This document shows, piece by piece, positions 52,466 to 64,000 of a stretch of 64,000 nucleotides of DNA. Where the stretch lies: assembly GCF_009696075.1 (NCBI RefSeq), contig NZ_VUMR01000004.1, positions 1-64,000 of the forward strand, read 5' to 3'. Every line of letters starts with the position of its first letter. Position 1 is the stretch's first letter. The DNA is from Holdemanella porci (GTDB lineage Bacteria > Bacillota_I > Bacilli_A > Erysipelotrichales > Erysipelotrichaceae). The translations under genes and the position numbers were made by a program. Under the pieces are notes generated by a model, which worked only from the letters and a program-made list of their open reading frames with translations, did not search any database and was not told the DNA's origin.

Positions 52466-52834
52466 ATGCAGCAAATGAATAAAAAAATAGTAAAGTATAC
52501 TTTGATATTTAGTTTATTTTGCTCTTTGGTTTGTGCAGTGATTTTTCATTCTCAAATGATTCAAGTATTTATAGCGGTTTGGATAGGTTGCCTTACAGGT
52601 TTAGTGGGGTATCGTAAGATTGTTCAAATGGCTTTAAATATTCCAACAGATGAAATAGCTGGAAAAAAGACAGGTATACAAGAATATATGAAACGATATC
52701 TTATGTATGGTCTAGTTTTAGTTATTTGTCAATTAATGGAGTTGCCAATTTTGGCAGTTTTTGTTGGGCTTATGTGCAATAAAGGAGCCATTCTTTTATA
52801 TGCACTAAAAGAAAAGGAGGATTTCCATGAGTGA
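52466..52834 (+). CDS. atpI: ATP synthase subunit I
   Basis: A 122-residue membrane protein with four hydrophobic helices at the usual place before atpB. AtpI assists c-ring assembly. GAGG precedes ATG 52466; the in-frame ATG at 52475 is possible. It overlaps atpB by 8 nt. Confidence 0.78.
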   Translation: MQQMNKKIVKYTLIFSLFCSLVCAVIFHSQMIQVFIAVWIGCLTGLVGYRKIVQMALNIPTDEIAGKKTGIQEYMKRYLMYGLVLVICQLMELPILAVFVGLMCNKGAILLYALKEKEDFHE

Positions 52835-53534
52835 TGTAAGTGCAATTATCATTCACATTGGAAAGTTCTCTTTACAGATTCAACAATCTATTCTTGTATG
52901 GCTTGGAATTTGTGCTTTCTTTGCGTTTTTCTTCTACTTTGCGGGGAAGAAAATTGAAAAACAAGATCCTTCAAAAGCTAGTAAAGGGATTGTGTATATT
53001 TGTGAGGAGATCTACAACTTAGTGCTTTACGTAATTAAAGATAACTTAAGGGAAACGACAAAGAAATATATTCCTATGTTTGGCACTTTGATTGTGATGA
53101 TGATTGTAAGTAACTTGATTGGTTTGATTGGGCTTCAAAATCCAACGAGCAATGTAAGTTTTAATGCGACATTGGCTGTCACAATGTGGTTGATGATCCA
53201 AGGTAATGGTATTAAAAAAGGTGGATTATTAGCACGAATGAAAGAGTTGACAGAGCCGATGTTCTTGTTGACACCATTGAATGTCATAGGAGAGTTGGCG
53301 TTGCCTATCTCATTAACAATGCGTTTATTTGGTAATATTTTGGCAGGATATATCATTTCTATGTTGGTGTATACATTGATTAAAATGTTGATGCCAATAG
53401 GATTGTTAGGATTATTAGTAACGCCATTTTTACATATGTATTTTGATATATTCTCAGGTGTAATTCAGACATATATCTTCTTTACACTAAGCTCGTTCTT
53501 CTTAGGACAGCAAGTGGCGATTCAAGAAGATTAA
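52827..53534 (+). CDS. atpB: F-type ATP synthase subunit a
   Basis: A 235-residue membrane stator. LPISLTMRLFGNILAGYII contains the essential arginine (about Arg171) that faces the c ring, and the last helix has HMYFDIFSGVIQTYIFFTLSSFFLG. AAAGGAGG precedes the start. Confidence 0.95.
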   Translation: MSDVSAIIIHIGKFSLQIQQSILVWLGICAFFAFFFYFAGKKIEKQDPSKASKGIVYICEEIYNLVLYVIKDNLRETTKKYIPMFGTLIVMMIVSNLIGLIGLQNPTSNVSFNATLAVTMWLMIQGNGIKKGGLLARMKELTEPMFLLTPLNVIGELALPISLTMRLFGNILAGYIISMLVYTLIKMLMPIGLLGLLVTPFLHMYFDIFSGVIQTYIFFTLSSFFLGQQVAIQED

Positions 53535-53541
53535 TAAATAG

Positions 53542-53796
<255 letters not shown>

Positions 53797-53814
53797 TGAT
53801 TAGGAGAATCGGTA

Positions 53815-54330
53815 ATGATTGACTTTAATATTGACAATTATTTGCGAATTTCATTGACCGATGTTGTTTTAGTTTGTATTTCTACTTTTTTGATTGTAAT
53901 GTTTGCCAAAAAATTCTTTTGGGAAAAATTACTAACATTAATTCAAAAACGACAAGATTTAATTCAAGAAAATATCGATTCTTCAGTAGCTATTAAAAAG
54001 CAGGCTGAAGATGTTAAAGAACAGTATGATGAAAAATTGCGTAATGTGTCGCAAGAAGCTCATACCATTCTCGTTTCAGCTAGAGCACATGCGGATCAAG
54101 AAAAACAGCAGATTATAAAAGAAGCAAATGACGAAGCTTTGCGTATTAAGAAAAACGCAAATGAAGATATCGAACGTCAGAAGCGTGACGCTCAAAAAGA
54201 AATGAAAAAAGCAATTAGCGATGTCGCATTAAGCGCAGCTAGTCAGTTGATTAAAAAAGAAATGGATGAAGAAACACAGAAGCAGTTTGTGGAAGATTTT
54301 ATTGAACAGGCAGGCGATAAACAATGGTAG
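53815..54330 (+). CDS. atpF: F-type ATP synthase subunit b
   Basis: A 171-residue stator: one N-terminal membrane helix (about 12-32), then a long charged helix. Position between atpE and atpH confirms it. It overlaps atpH by 7 nt. Confidence 0.93.
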   Translation: MIDFNIDNYLRISLTDVVLVCISTFLIVMFAKKFFWEKLLTLIQKRQDLIQENIDSSVAIKKQAEDVKEQYDEKLRNVSQEAHTILVSARAHADQEKQQIIKEANDEALRIKKNANEDIERQKRDAQKEMKKAISDVALSAASQLIKKEMDEETQKQFVEDFIEQAGDKQW

Positions 54331-54851
54331 ATTACACGCCTTATGCCCAGGCTCTATTTGAATTAGCACAAGATTCAAAGCAAGAAATGGCTTGGATGTC
54401 GGAGCTAAAGCAAGTAGCGCAAGTGATTACTTCAGTACCAGAATTAAGCAAGATTCTAGCACATCCAAGTATTCCTCGAGTAAAGAAAAAGGAAATCATC
54501 CAAACAGCTTTCGAATCTGAATTAGATGCAACTGTATTTCGTTTCTTGCTTGTGCTAAATGAGCATAATGAACTTTCTCATCTTGATAAAATCAGTGATG
54601 CGTATGAAGAGTGTTATCGAAAGAAACATAGAATTGAAATCGTTAAAGTAACGAGTGCATCAAAAATAGATGAAGATCAATTATCAAGATTGAAAGAGAT
54701 GTTAGAGAATAAAATGAATAAGACACTTGAACTTGAAGTGCAAGTGGATCCAGCTTTGATTGCAGGTATTAAAGTACAGGCAAATGATTTAGTGATGGAT
54801 AATACGGTCATTGCGAAGATTGACGCAATGAAGGAAGCAATTAATAGATAA
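54324..54851 (+). CDS. atpH: F-type ATP synthase subunit delta
   Basis: A 175-residue peripheral-stalk protein. DYTPYAQALFELAQ is the family start, and GIKVQANDLVMDNTV is the typical C-terminal motif. Confidence 0.93.
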   Translation: MVDYTPYAQALFELAQDSKQEMAWMSELKQVAQVITSVPELSKILAHPSIPRVKKKEIIQTAFESELDATVFRFLLVLNEHNELSHLDKISDAYEECYRKKHRIEIVKVTSASKIDEDQLSRLKEMLENKMNKTLELEVQVDPALIAGIKVQANDLVMDNTVIAKIDAMKEAINR

Positions 54852-54863
54852 GCAGGTGATATG

Positions 54864-56399
54864 ATGAGTTTAAATCCAGCAGAGATTTCAAAATTAATCA
54901 AAGCTCAAATTCAAAGTATCGACCAGGATCTTGAAATGAATGAAAGTGGTACTATCCTAACAGTAGGTGATGGTATCGCAACGGTATATGGATTGAAAAA
55001 TGCCATGATGAGTGAATTGTTGTTATTCCCTCACGATGTATATGGTATGGTCATGAACTTAGAAGACGAACAAGTAGGTGTCGTATTACTAGGTGATAAT
55101 TCCGATATCAAAGAAGGAGACGTCGTAAAACGTACAGGTCACATCATTGAAGTTCCAGTTGGTGATAGTTTGATGGGTCGTGTTGTCAATGCATTAGGAC
55201 AACCGATTGATGGTTTAGGTGAAATCAAAACAGATAGAACACGTCCAGTAGAACGTGTGGCCCCAGGTGTAATGACAAGAAAGAGTGTATCGGTTCCATT
55301 GCAAACGGGTTTAAAAATTATTGACTCTATGATTCCAATTGGTCGTGGACAACGTGAGTTGATCATTGGTGACCGTCAGACTGGTAAAACAGCAATCGCA
55401 ATCGATACGATTTTGAATCAAAAAGGTCAAAATGTAAAATGTATTTATGTAGCGATTGGTCAAAAGGCAAGTACTGTAGCTCAAATCGTTGAAAAATTAA
55501 AACAACACGGAGCTATGGAATATACTACGATTGTAGCGGCTACTGCATCTGAAGCAGCGCCATTACAATATATTGCACCTTATGCAGGTTGTGCAATGGG
55601 TGAAGAATGGATGGAAAACGGAGAAGACGTATTAATTGTTTATGATGACTTATCAAAACATGCCGTAGCTTACCGTACACTGTCTTTACTTCTTCGTCGT
55701 CCTCCTGGACGTGAAGCGTATCCTGGAGATGTATTCTACTTACATTCACGTTTATTAGAGCGTGCTGCACGTTTAAATGAGAATTATGGTGGTGGATCTT
55801 TAACAGCTTTACCAATTATTGAAACACAAGCCGGAGATATCTCTGCCTATATTCCTACAAACGTAATTTCAATTACGGATGGACAGATTTTCTTGAAAAC
55901 AGATATGTTTAATGAAGGCGTTCGTCCAAGTGTAGATAGTGGTTTAAGTGTAAGTCGTGTAGGTAGTGCTGCACAGACAAAAGCTATGAAACAGGTTTCT
56001 GGTTCATTAAAGCTTGAACTAGCTCAATATCGTGAAATGGAATCTTTTGCGAAGTTTGGTTCAGATTTGGATACGAGTACAAAAGATGTATTGGATCATG
56101 GTGCAAGATTAACTCAATTATTGATTCAAAAACAATATTCACCATTAACAGTGCCTGAACAAGTATTATCTTTGTATGCTGCAAAAAATGGATATTTAAA
56201 ACCTGTTGAAGTGGACCAAGTTGGTGAATTTGAACAAGGAATGTTGGAGTATGTACATCGTGAATATCCTTATGTTTTAGATCAGATTGAAATGAAAAAG
56301 GCAATTGACGATGAATTAGACGCGGATATTAAGAAGTCTTTGGATGCATACGCAAAACAATATGCACTAGAAAAGGGTGCGCAACATGGCACAGAGTAG
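54864..56399 (+). CDS. atpA: F-type ATP synthase subunit alpha
   Basis: A 511-residue regulatory catalytic-ring subunit with P-loop GDRQTGKTA near residue 170 and [18 protein letters not shown] 54864 is preferred over ATG 54861 since the AGGTG site is better spaced. Its end overlaps atpG by 14 nt. Confidence 0.97.
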   Translation: MSLNPAEISKLIKAQIQSIDQDLEMNESGTILTVGDGIATVYGLKNAMMSELLLFPHDVYGMVMNLEDEQVGVVLLGDNSDIKEGDVVKRTGHIIEVPVGDSLMGRVVNALGQPIDGLGEIKTDRTRPVERVAPGVMTRKSVSVPLQTGLKIIDSMIPIGRGQRELIIGDRQTGKTAIAIDTILNQKGQNVKCIYVAIGQKASTVAQIVEKLKQHGAMEYTTIVAATASEAAPLQYIAPYAGCAMGEEWMENGEDVLIVYDDLSKHAVAYRTLSLLLRRPPGREAYPGDVFYLHSRLLERAARLNENYGGGSLTALPIIETQAGDISAYIPTNVISITDGQIFLKTDMFNEGVRPSVDSGLSVSRVGSAAQTKAMKQVSGSLKLELAQYREMESFAKFGSDLDTSTKDVLDHGARLTQLLIQKQYSPLTVPEQVLSLYAAKNGYLKPVEVDQVGEFEQGMLEYVHREYPYVLDQIEMKKAIDDELDADIKKSLDAYAKQYALEKGAQHGTE

Positions 56400-57234
56400 A
56401 CAGGCTATTCAGGCCCGAATCAGTTCCGTTAGTTCCACTAAAAAAATTACAAAAGCAATGCAGCTGATTGCTTCAAGTAAATTAACTAGACAAAGACAAA
56501 TTATGGAAGAAAACCGTAGTTATGCACAAGGTCTTCAAGAACTGTTCACAATGGTACTTCGTAGTGCTGGAGATGATTCTATGTATTTAAATGAGAATCA
56601 AGGAAAGCCAAGCTTTATCTTTGTGATCACAAGTGATATGGGACTTTGTGGTGGCTACAACGCAAACGTGTATCGTATGATACAAGATGAGTTTTCTGAA
56701 AAGGATCATGTAGTTATGATAGGGATTCGTGGTTCTGCATGGATTTCAAAAAGAAACTACAACGTTAAAAATGTATTAAGTGATCTTGACGAGGATGATG
56801 TATATGATGCTTTATCGAAATGTATGCAGGATGCATTAGACTTGTTTGAAAAGAAAGAAATTTCAAAAATTCAAATTTTATATACGCACTATAAGAACAC
56901 ATTGACATTTGTTCCTACTTTAGAAACGGTTTTACCTGTTTCTAAGCCTCAGGAAGAAAAGAAGTCAGGTATGCATGCGGATATGATTTTTGAACCAGAT
57001 AAGGAAACCATGTTACAAAACATGATTCCTATGGTGACAAAATCAATCCTTTATTCTCGTTATCTAGAGAGTAAAACAAGTGAACAGGCTTCTCGAAGAA
57101 TGGCAATGGAGAGTGCAACTGACAATGCAGAAGAATTGCAGGATAATCTTGAACTTGCATATAACCGTGTACGTCAAGGAGCTATCACGCAAGAAATCAC
57201 TGAAATTGTCGGTGGTGCAAATGCACTTTCATAA
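56386..57234 (+). CDS. atpG: F-type ATP synthase subunit gamma
   Basis: A 282-residue central stalk subunit. The N terminus [25 protein letters not shown] and C terminus [23 protein letters not shown] form its coiled coil. ATG 56386 has AAGGG upstream; a GTG at 56377 is an alternative. Confidence 0.95.
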   Translation: MAQSRQAIQARISSVSSTKKITKAMQLIASSKLTRQRQIMEENRSYAQGLQELFTMVLRSAGDDSMYLNENQGKPSFIFVITSDMGLCGGYNANVYRMIQDEFSEKDHVVMIGIRGSAWISKRNYNVKNVLSDLDEDDVYDALSKCMQDALDLFEKKEISKIQILYTHYKNTLTFVPTLETVLPVSKPQEEKKSGMHADMIFEPDKETMLQNMIPMVTKSILYSRYLESKTSEQASRRMAMESATDNAEELQDNLELAYNRVRQGAITQEITEIVGGANALS

Positions 57235-58647
<1,413 letters not shown>

Positions 58648-58649
58648 TC

Positions 58650-59045
58650 ATGATTGCTTTTAAAGTAGTAACACCAAAAGGCGAATATTTAAAGCAGGAA
58701 GTCAAAAGTATCCATGTAAAGACGGTGGTTGGAGAAACAACAATTTTACCAAATCACATGCCTATCTTTGCATCTTTGGTACCTTGTAAGCTTGTTTTGA
58801 AAAACGAAAATGATGAAGAAGAAATCTTTGCGATTTCTGGTGGCTTTTTACAATTCAACAAAAATGAAGGCATGATTCTAGCTGATGCGATTGAAGGAAA
58901 AAAAGATATCGATCTTGAGCGTGCAAAAAAATCAATGGAACGTGCTAAAGAGCGTTTAGAGAAAAAAGATTCAAATACAAATCTAAAAAGAGCTCAGTTA
59001 TCATTGGAAAGAGCAATTAATAGAATTCATGTATATGGCGAGTAA
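58650..59045 (+). CDS. atpC: F-type ATP synthase subunit epsilon
   Basis: A 131-residue central-stalk subunit with the beta-sandwich (GETTILPNHMPIFASL) and a full two-helix C-terminal domain (residues about 88-131) that can inhibit ATP hydrolysis. Last gene of the operon, 2 nt after atpD. Confidence 0.93.
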   Translation: MIAFKVVTPKGEYLKQEVKSIHVKTVVGETTILPNHMPIFASLVPCKLVLKNENDEEEIFAISGGFLQFNKNEGMILADAIEGKKDIDLERAKKSMERAKERLEKKDSNTNLKRAQLSLERAINRIHVYGE

Positions 59046-59071
59046 TCCTCGCCATTTTCTTTTATTAAATT

Positions 59072-59098
59072 TTAGCAAAGTTGTTGCATCAGTGCTAA
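59072..59098 (+). promoter_or_regulatory. CIRCE-like operator 1 (HrcA site)
   Basis: TTAGCAAAG-N9-CAGTGCTAA has the outer arms and 9-nt gap of CIRCE (TTAGCACTC-N9-GAGTGCTAA) with changes only in inner positions. It covers the -35 element TTGCAT (59084-59089). Confidence 0.65.
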
Positions 59099-59105
59099 AA
59101 ATGAG

Positions 59106-59111
59106 TATAAT
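59106..59111 (+). promoter_or_regulatory. -10 box of groESL
   Basis: TATAAT, 16 nt after TTGCAT at 59084-59089, lying between the two CIRCE-like operators. Confidence 0.7.
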
Positions 59112-59116
59112 AGTAT

Positions 59117-59143
59117 TTAGCAGTTAGAATAGCTAAGTGCTAA
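59117..59143 (+). promoter_or_regulatory. CIRCE-like operator 2 (HrcA site)
   Basis: TTAGCAGTT-N9-AAGTGCTAA matches CIRCE with three inner changes. It lies at the predicted transcription start, just before the groES ribosome site. Confidence 0.8.
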
Positions 59144-59157
59144 AAGGAGGATGAATT

Positions 59158-59418
59158 ATGTTACAACCTTTACATGATTATGTTTTATTAAAGAAAGAGA
59201 AAGAAGAGAAAACTACGGCAAGTGGAATCATTTTGACAAGTGGAAAAGAAAAGTCAAAGCTTGCAGTTGTCGCAAGTATTGGTGCAGATGTTAAAGATGC
59301 TGGATATTCTTGTGGAGATAAAGTTTTATATAAAGAATATTCAGGAACTACAATGAAGATTGATGATGAAGAATTCATTGTCATCAAAGATGAAGATATC
59401 ATTGCAGTAAGTAAGTAG
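59158..59418 (+). CDS. groES: Co-chaperonin GroES
   Basis: 86 residues. LQPLHDYVLLKKEKEEKTTASGIIL is the mobile-loop region and GDKVLYKEYSGTTMKIDDEEFIVIKDEDI the C-terminal part. It lacks the common central GxG-rich stretch length of longer homologues and is slightly short. AAAGGAGG precedes the start. Confidence 0.95.
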   Translation: MLQPLHDYVLLKKEKEEKTTASGIILTSGKEKSKLAVVASIGADVKDAGYSCGDKVLYKEYSGTTMKIDDEEFIVIKDEDIIAVSK

Positions 59419-59431
59419 TAGGAGGTAATGA

Positions 59432-61048
<1,617 letters not shown>

Positions 61049-61058
61049 TAGTCGATTG

Positions 61059-61094
61059 AATAGCTAAGGTTTTGATAACTTTAGCTATTTTTTT
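61059..61094 (+). terminator. terminator of groESL
   Basis: AATAGCTAA 61059-61067 pairs with TTAGCTATT 61081-61089, followed by T. Confidence 0.85.
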
Positions 61095-61170
61095 GTGCAA
61101 AGAAAGCTTTTGAAAGTAATGTAAAATGTAAATATGGATGTAAAATAAGTGTAAAAAATGTAAAAAAGAC

Positions 61171-61199
61171 TTGAAAACGTTTTCCGCTTGCGCTATTAT
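61171..61199 (+). promoter_or_regulatory. promoter of the liv genes with overlapping cre-like palindrome
   Basis: TTGAAA (61171-61176) and TATTAT (61194-61199) are 17 nt apart. The perfect palindrome GAAAACGTTTTC (61173-61184) overlaps the -35; with its left flank it resembles the CcpA cre site (TGWAARCGNTWNCA), one end base off. Confidence 0.6.
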
Positions 61200-61228
61200 A
61201 TCTGTACAACTCGAGGGAGGTATAGATT

Positions 61229-62401
61229 ATGAAAGGTAAATTATTAAAAACGTTTGCATCTAGTGCAGTCGCATTAAGCATGTTAGTCGGATGTAGTTCA
61301 GGAAGTGGAACTGCTGCGACTGAATTAAAAGAAGGAGATACAGTCAAGATTGGTTTGAACTATGAATTGTCTGGTGCTGTAGCTTCTTATGGTCAAGCTG
61401 AGTATAAAGGGGCAACGCTAGCTATCAAAGAATATAACGTAAACAAGGATTCAAAATATAAAATTAAAGCTGTCAAAATGGACAATAAAGGAGATGCTAG
61501 TGAATCTACTTCAGCAGCTACAAAATTGATGACTGAAGATGGTGTAGCTTTTGTGGTTGGACCTGCAACTTCAGGTGCTTCTATTGCGACATATCCAGTA
61601 GCGGATCAAAACCAAGTTCCAGTCATTTCACCATCTGCTACTCAGGTAGATGCAACAATGAATGGGGATTCTCCTTATGAATATGCGTTCCGTATTTGTT
61701 TCGAAGATTCATATCAAGGTAAGGCAATGGCTATATTTGGATATGAAAATTTAGGAAAGAGAAAGGCTGCAATTATCAATGAAGTTAGTGATTATGGAAA
61801 GGGTCTTACTAAAGTATTTACACAAAAATTTGAAGATTTGGGTGGAGAAGTTGTAGCTACTGAAAGTTATAATGCTAAAGATACTGACTTTGCAGGTATT
61901 ATCACGAAAGTAAAAGATAAAGGAGCCGATGTACTATTCATTGCTGGTTACTATTCAGAAGCTGGATTAATTATTAAACAAGCTCGTGAAGCTGGTATGG
62001 ATTGCACAATTTTAGGTGCTGATGGATTTGAATCAGAAAAATTAGCAGAACTTGCTGGTAGTGAAAATTTAAATAACTGCTACTATTCAACTGCTTATAC
62101 TACAGTTAACGCAAGTGATGAATTAACTGCATTTGTAGATGCATATACTAAAGAATATGGAGAAGCTCCAAATATGTTCTCTGCATTAGCTTATGATGCT
62201 ACTAACTTAGGTTTACAAGCTTTAGAAAAAGCAGGTAAAACAGGTGCAGATCTACAAAAGGCTATTGCGGATACTAAATTTGATGGTTTAACTGGTTCAT
62301 TCACGTTTGATAAGACACATTCACCTAAAAAGTCTGTATTAGTTGTTAACTTAGTAGATGGTGTTCAAACGGAAGCCGTTTCAGTAGATCCAGATAAATA
62401 A
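61229..62401 (+). CDS. livJ: Branched-chain amino acid ABC transporter substrate-binding lipoprotein
   Basis: A 390-residue type I binding protein with signal MKGKLLKTFASSAVALSMLVGC and lipobox Cys at 22. IGLNYELSGAVASYGQAEYKGATLAIKEYN and VVGPATSGASIATYPVADQ are LivJ-like. Leucine, isoleucine or valine is the likely ligand, but this family also binds other amides. GGGAGG precedes the start. Confidence 0.88.
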   Translation: MKGKLLKTFASSAVALSMLVGCSSGSGTAATELKEGDTVKIGLNYELSGAVASYGQAEYKGATLAIKEYNVNKDSKYKIKAVKMDNKGDASESTSAATKLMTEDGVAFVVGPATSGASIATYPVADQNQVPVISPSATQVDATMNGDSPYEYAFRICFEDSYQGKAMAIFGYENLGKRKAAIINEVSDYGKGLTKVFTQKFEDLGGEVVATESYNAKDTDFAGIITKVKDKGADVLFIAGYYSEAGLIIKQAREAGMDCTILGADGFESEKLAELAGSENLNNCYYSTAYTTVNASDELTAFVDAYTKEYGEAPNMFSALAYDATNLGLQALEKAGKTGADLQKAIADTKFDGLTGSFTFDKTHSPKKSVLVVNLVDGVQTEAVSVDPDK

Positions 62402-62411
62402 GTCTTTGTTC

Positions 62412-62440
62412 AAAGGGGGAACAATTCCCCCTCTTTTTTA
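62412..62440 (+). terminator. terminator/attenuator between livJ and livH
   Basis: GGGGGAA 62415-62421 pairs with TTCCCCC 62425-62431, followed by TCTTTTTT. Read-through would feed the permease genes, so livJ message should exceed them. Confidence 0.75.
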
Positions 62441-62454
62441 ATAAGGAGGTTAAT

Positions 62455-63333
62455 ATGACAGCTTTTTTACAACAACTAGTCAATGGTCTATCCTTAGGAA
62501 GTATTTACGCATTGATTGCCTTAGGATATACCATGGTTTATGGAATTATTAAATTGATCAACTTTGCACATGGAGATGTCTATATGTTAGGAGCTTATTG
62601 TGCATTTTTGATTACAACTTATTGTGGTTTAGGGTTTATTCCTGCACTATTCATTTCAATGATTTTCTGTGGTGTTGTAGGTGTATTGATTGAGCGCATC
62701 GCATATAAGCCACTTCGTCATGCGACTCGAATTACCGCATTGATTACGGCAATTGGTGTAAGTTATGTCTTGGAGTATGCAACACAATATATCATGGGTA
62801 GTGAAGTAAGAACGTATCCTAAATTATTAACGAGTGCATCATTTCATTTAGGACCTGTCACAATTACGATGCAACAAGTCTATATTTTTGTCATTACTGT
62901 TATTTTAATGGTTGTTTTGCAGTTTATTGTTCAAAAGACAAAAATGGGCCGTGCCATGCGCGCTGTAAGTGTTGATGAAGATGCTGCACGTTTAATGGGT
63001 ATCGATGTGGATAAAACAATTTCATTTACATTCCTTTTAGGGTCAGCTTTAGCAGGTGTTGCCGGCGTTTTAGTTGGAATTTATTATAATTCAATCAATC
63101 CTTTGATGGGGATGACACCAGGATTAAAAGCATTTATTGCTGCAGTATTTGGAGGTATTGGAAGTATTCCAGGTGCTATGATTGGTGGATTGTTTATTGG
63201 GATTGCTGAAACTATGGTTACCGCTTATGGTAGTTCTTTGTATAAAGATGCGATTGTCTACATTATATTGATTTTGATTTTGATCTTAAAACCAGCTGGT
63301 TTATTAGGTAAAAACGTTAGAGAGAAGGTGTAA
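62455..63333 (+). CDS. livH: Branched-chain amino acid ABC transporter permease LivH
   Basis: A 292-residue permease with about eight membrane helices. QLVNGLSLGSIYALIALGYTMVYGIIKLINFAHGD is the LivH opening, and GSALAGVAGVLVGIYYNSINP and GGIGSIPGAMIGGLFIGI are typical. AAGGAGG precedes the start. Confidence 0.93.
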   Translation: MTAFLQQLVNGLSLGSIYALIALGYTMVYGIIKLINFAHGDVYMLGAYCAFLITTYCGLGFIPALFISMIFCGVVGVLIERIAYKPLRHATRITALITAIGVSYVLEYATQYIMGSEVRTYPKLLTSASFHLGPVTITMQQVYIFVITVILMVVLQFIVQKTKMGRAMRAVSVDEDAARLMGIDVDKTISFTFLLGSALAGVAGVLVGIYYNSINPLMGMTPGLKAFIAAVFGGIGSIPGAMIGGLFIGIAETMVTAYGSSLYKDAIVYIILILILILKPAGLLGKNVREKV

Positions 63334-63336
63334 GTC

Positions 63337-64000
63337 ATGCGTAAAGAATTATTGAATAAGGCAAATCTTGCTTGGCTTTTACTTTCTATTGTGTCTTTTG
63401 TAGTTTTATCCATTTTAATGAAGGTTGGAATTATTGGATCTTATTATTCCATCACTCTATATAATATCTTTATTAATATTATTTTAGCTGTTTCTTTAAA
63501 TTTAGTTATTGGTGTATGTGGCCAGTTTTCATTAGGACATGCTGGATTTATGTGTATTGGAGCATATTGTGCTGGTATTATGGTAAAAATGATGCCAAAT
63601 ATGACAGGTTTAGCTATTGGAGTATTGATTGGCTTTGCACTTTCAACCATTGTAGCTTTGATTGTCTCGATTCCAACATTGCGTTTGAAAGGGGATTATT
63701 TGGCAATTGCGACTTTGGGGTTTGCGGAAATTGTACGTATCCTAGTGCAAAATATGGAAATCACAAATGGAGCGGCCGGATTAAATGGAATTCCTAAATT
63801 AACTACATTTCCATTGTTGTTTGTATGTGCCGTTATTGCTATTCTAGTTGTTTGTAACTTTACACATTCCGCTCCAGGAAGAGCCTGTTTATCGATTCGT
63901 GAAGATGAAATTGCTAGTGAGGCAATGGGTATCAATACGACAAAGTATAAAGTGATTGCATTTGTGATTGGAGCATTATTAGCTTCATTAGCTGGTGCAT
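63337..64000 (+). CDS. livM: Branched-chain amino acid ABC transporter permease LivM (partial)
   Basis: The frame opens at ATG 63337 after GAAGGTG and runs past the window end, giving 221 residues. AVSLNLVIGVCGQFSLGHAGFMCIGAYCAG and RLKGDYLAIATLGFAEIVRI are LivM signatures. The ATPase genes livG and livF are expected beyond the edge. Confidence 0.93.
   Translation, partial: MRKELLNKANLAWLLLSIVSFVVLSILMKVGIIGSYYSITLYNIFINIILAVSLNLVIGVCGQFSLGHAGFMCIGAYCAGIMVKMMPNMTGLAIGVLIGFALSTIVALIVSIPTLRLKGDYLAIATLGFAEIVRILVQNMEITNGAAGLNGIPKLTTFPLLFVCAVIAILVVCNFTHSAPGRACLSIREDEIASEAMGINTTKYKVIAFVIGALLASLAGA

Noticed and set aside
55139-56304. Several antisense frames of 75 to 106 codons under atpA
   Set aside because: They mirror the codon pattern of atpA on the other strand and lack start signals; the same holds for similar antisense frames under groL, pstS, polA and the activase gene.

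Overview
The window is a low-GC, gene-dense Firmicutes chromosome segment. The SsrA tag, the rpsF-ssb-rpsR / yybS-gdpP-rplI-helicase order, a T-box before thrS, CIRCE-like operators and the DnaB/DnaI loader pair all fit Firmicutes. An anaerobic gut or oral member of the Erysipelotrichia is my best guess, inferred from overall gene style and not proven. There is no rRNA, CRISPR array or prophage. The only mobile element is an IS200/IS605-type unit at the left edge.

Layout. 1-2340: IS605-like element with tnpB (-) and a divergent tnpA-like gene (+) that has lost its HUH histidines, a structured candidate omega-RNA, and the start of a second gene with a tnpB-like leader at the very edge. 2366-5042: Uup-type ABC-F protein and an EamA transporter. 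5080-8177 (-): serC-serA-PHP phosphatase, probably a complete serine pathway. 8216-12447: Pho-box-controlled pstSCAB-phoU. 12493-15139: tRNA-Ala, CapA-like protein, smpB-ssrA and a NifX-like protein. 15156-17211: T-box and thrS, whose product lacks the TGS domain. 17240-17686: tRNA-Ser, Asp, Gly, Asp. 17764-19355: DUF1848 protein, thioredoxin lipoprotein, tRNA-His. 19459-21580: radC-mreC-mreD without mreB. 21640-27640: polA-mutM-coaE and the DnaB/DnaI helicase-loader genes. 27719-33276: fba, S9 peptidase, murA, MATE pump. 33307-39353: Lar-like zinc protein, small membrane protein, GGDEF/hybrid histidine kinase fusion, XRE membrane regulator, UMF1-type MFS. 39564-44961: a two-gene BadF activase/dehydratase-like module plus an unusual CmpB-NUDIX fusion. 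45067-51537: rpsF-ssb-rpsR, yybS-gdpP-rplI-helicase-walJ. 51670-59045: upp, atpZ-atpI and the complete F-type ATP synthase operon, whose c subunit carries a sodium-binding signature. 59072-61094: groESL behind two CIRCE-like operators. 61171-64000: branched-chain amino acid ABC uptake genes behind a cre-like palindrome, running off the window.

The most striking pattern is regulatory. Six unrelated genes (capA-like 12633, DUF1848 17764, thioredoxin lipoprotein 19204 minus, MATE 31909, GGDEF-kinase 33929, yybS 46193) have no Shine-Dalgarno sequence. Each instead has a promoter whose -10 hexamer ends exactly 6 nt before the ATG, in five of six with a 17-nt -35/-10 spacer. This predicts leaderless mRNAs as a routine gene-start mode. 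At several junctions the upstream terminator hairpin also contains the -35 box of the next gene.
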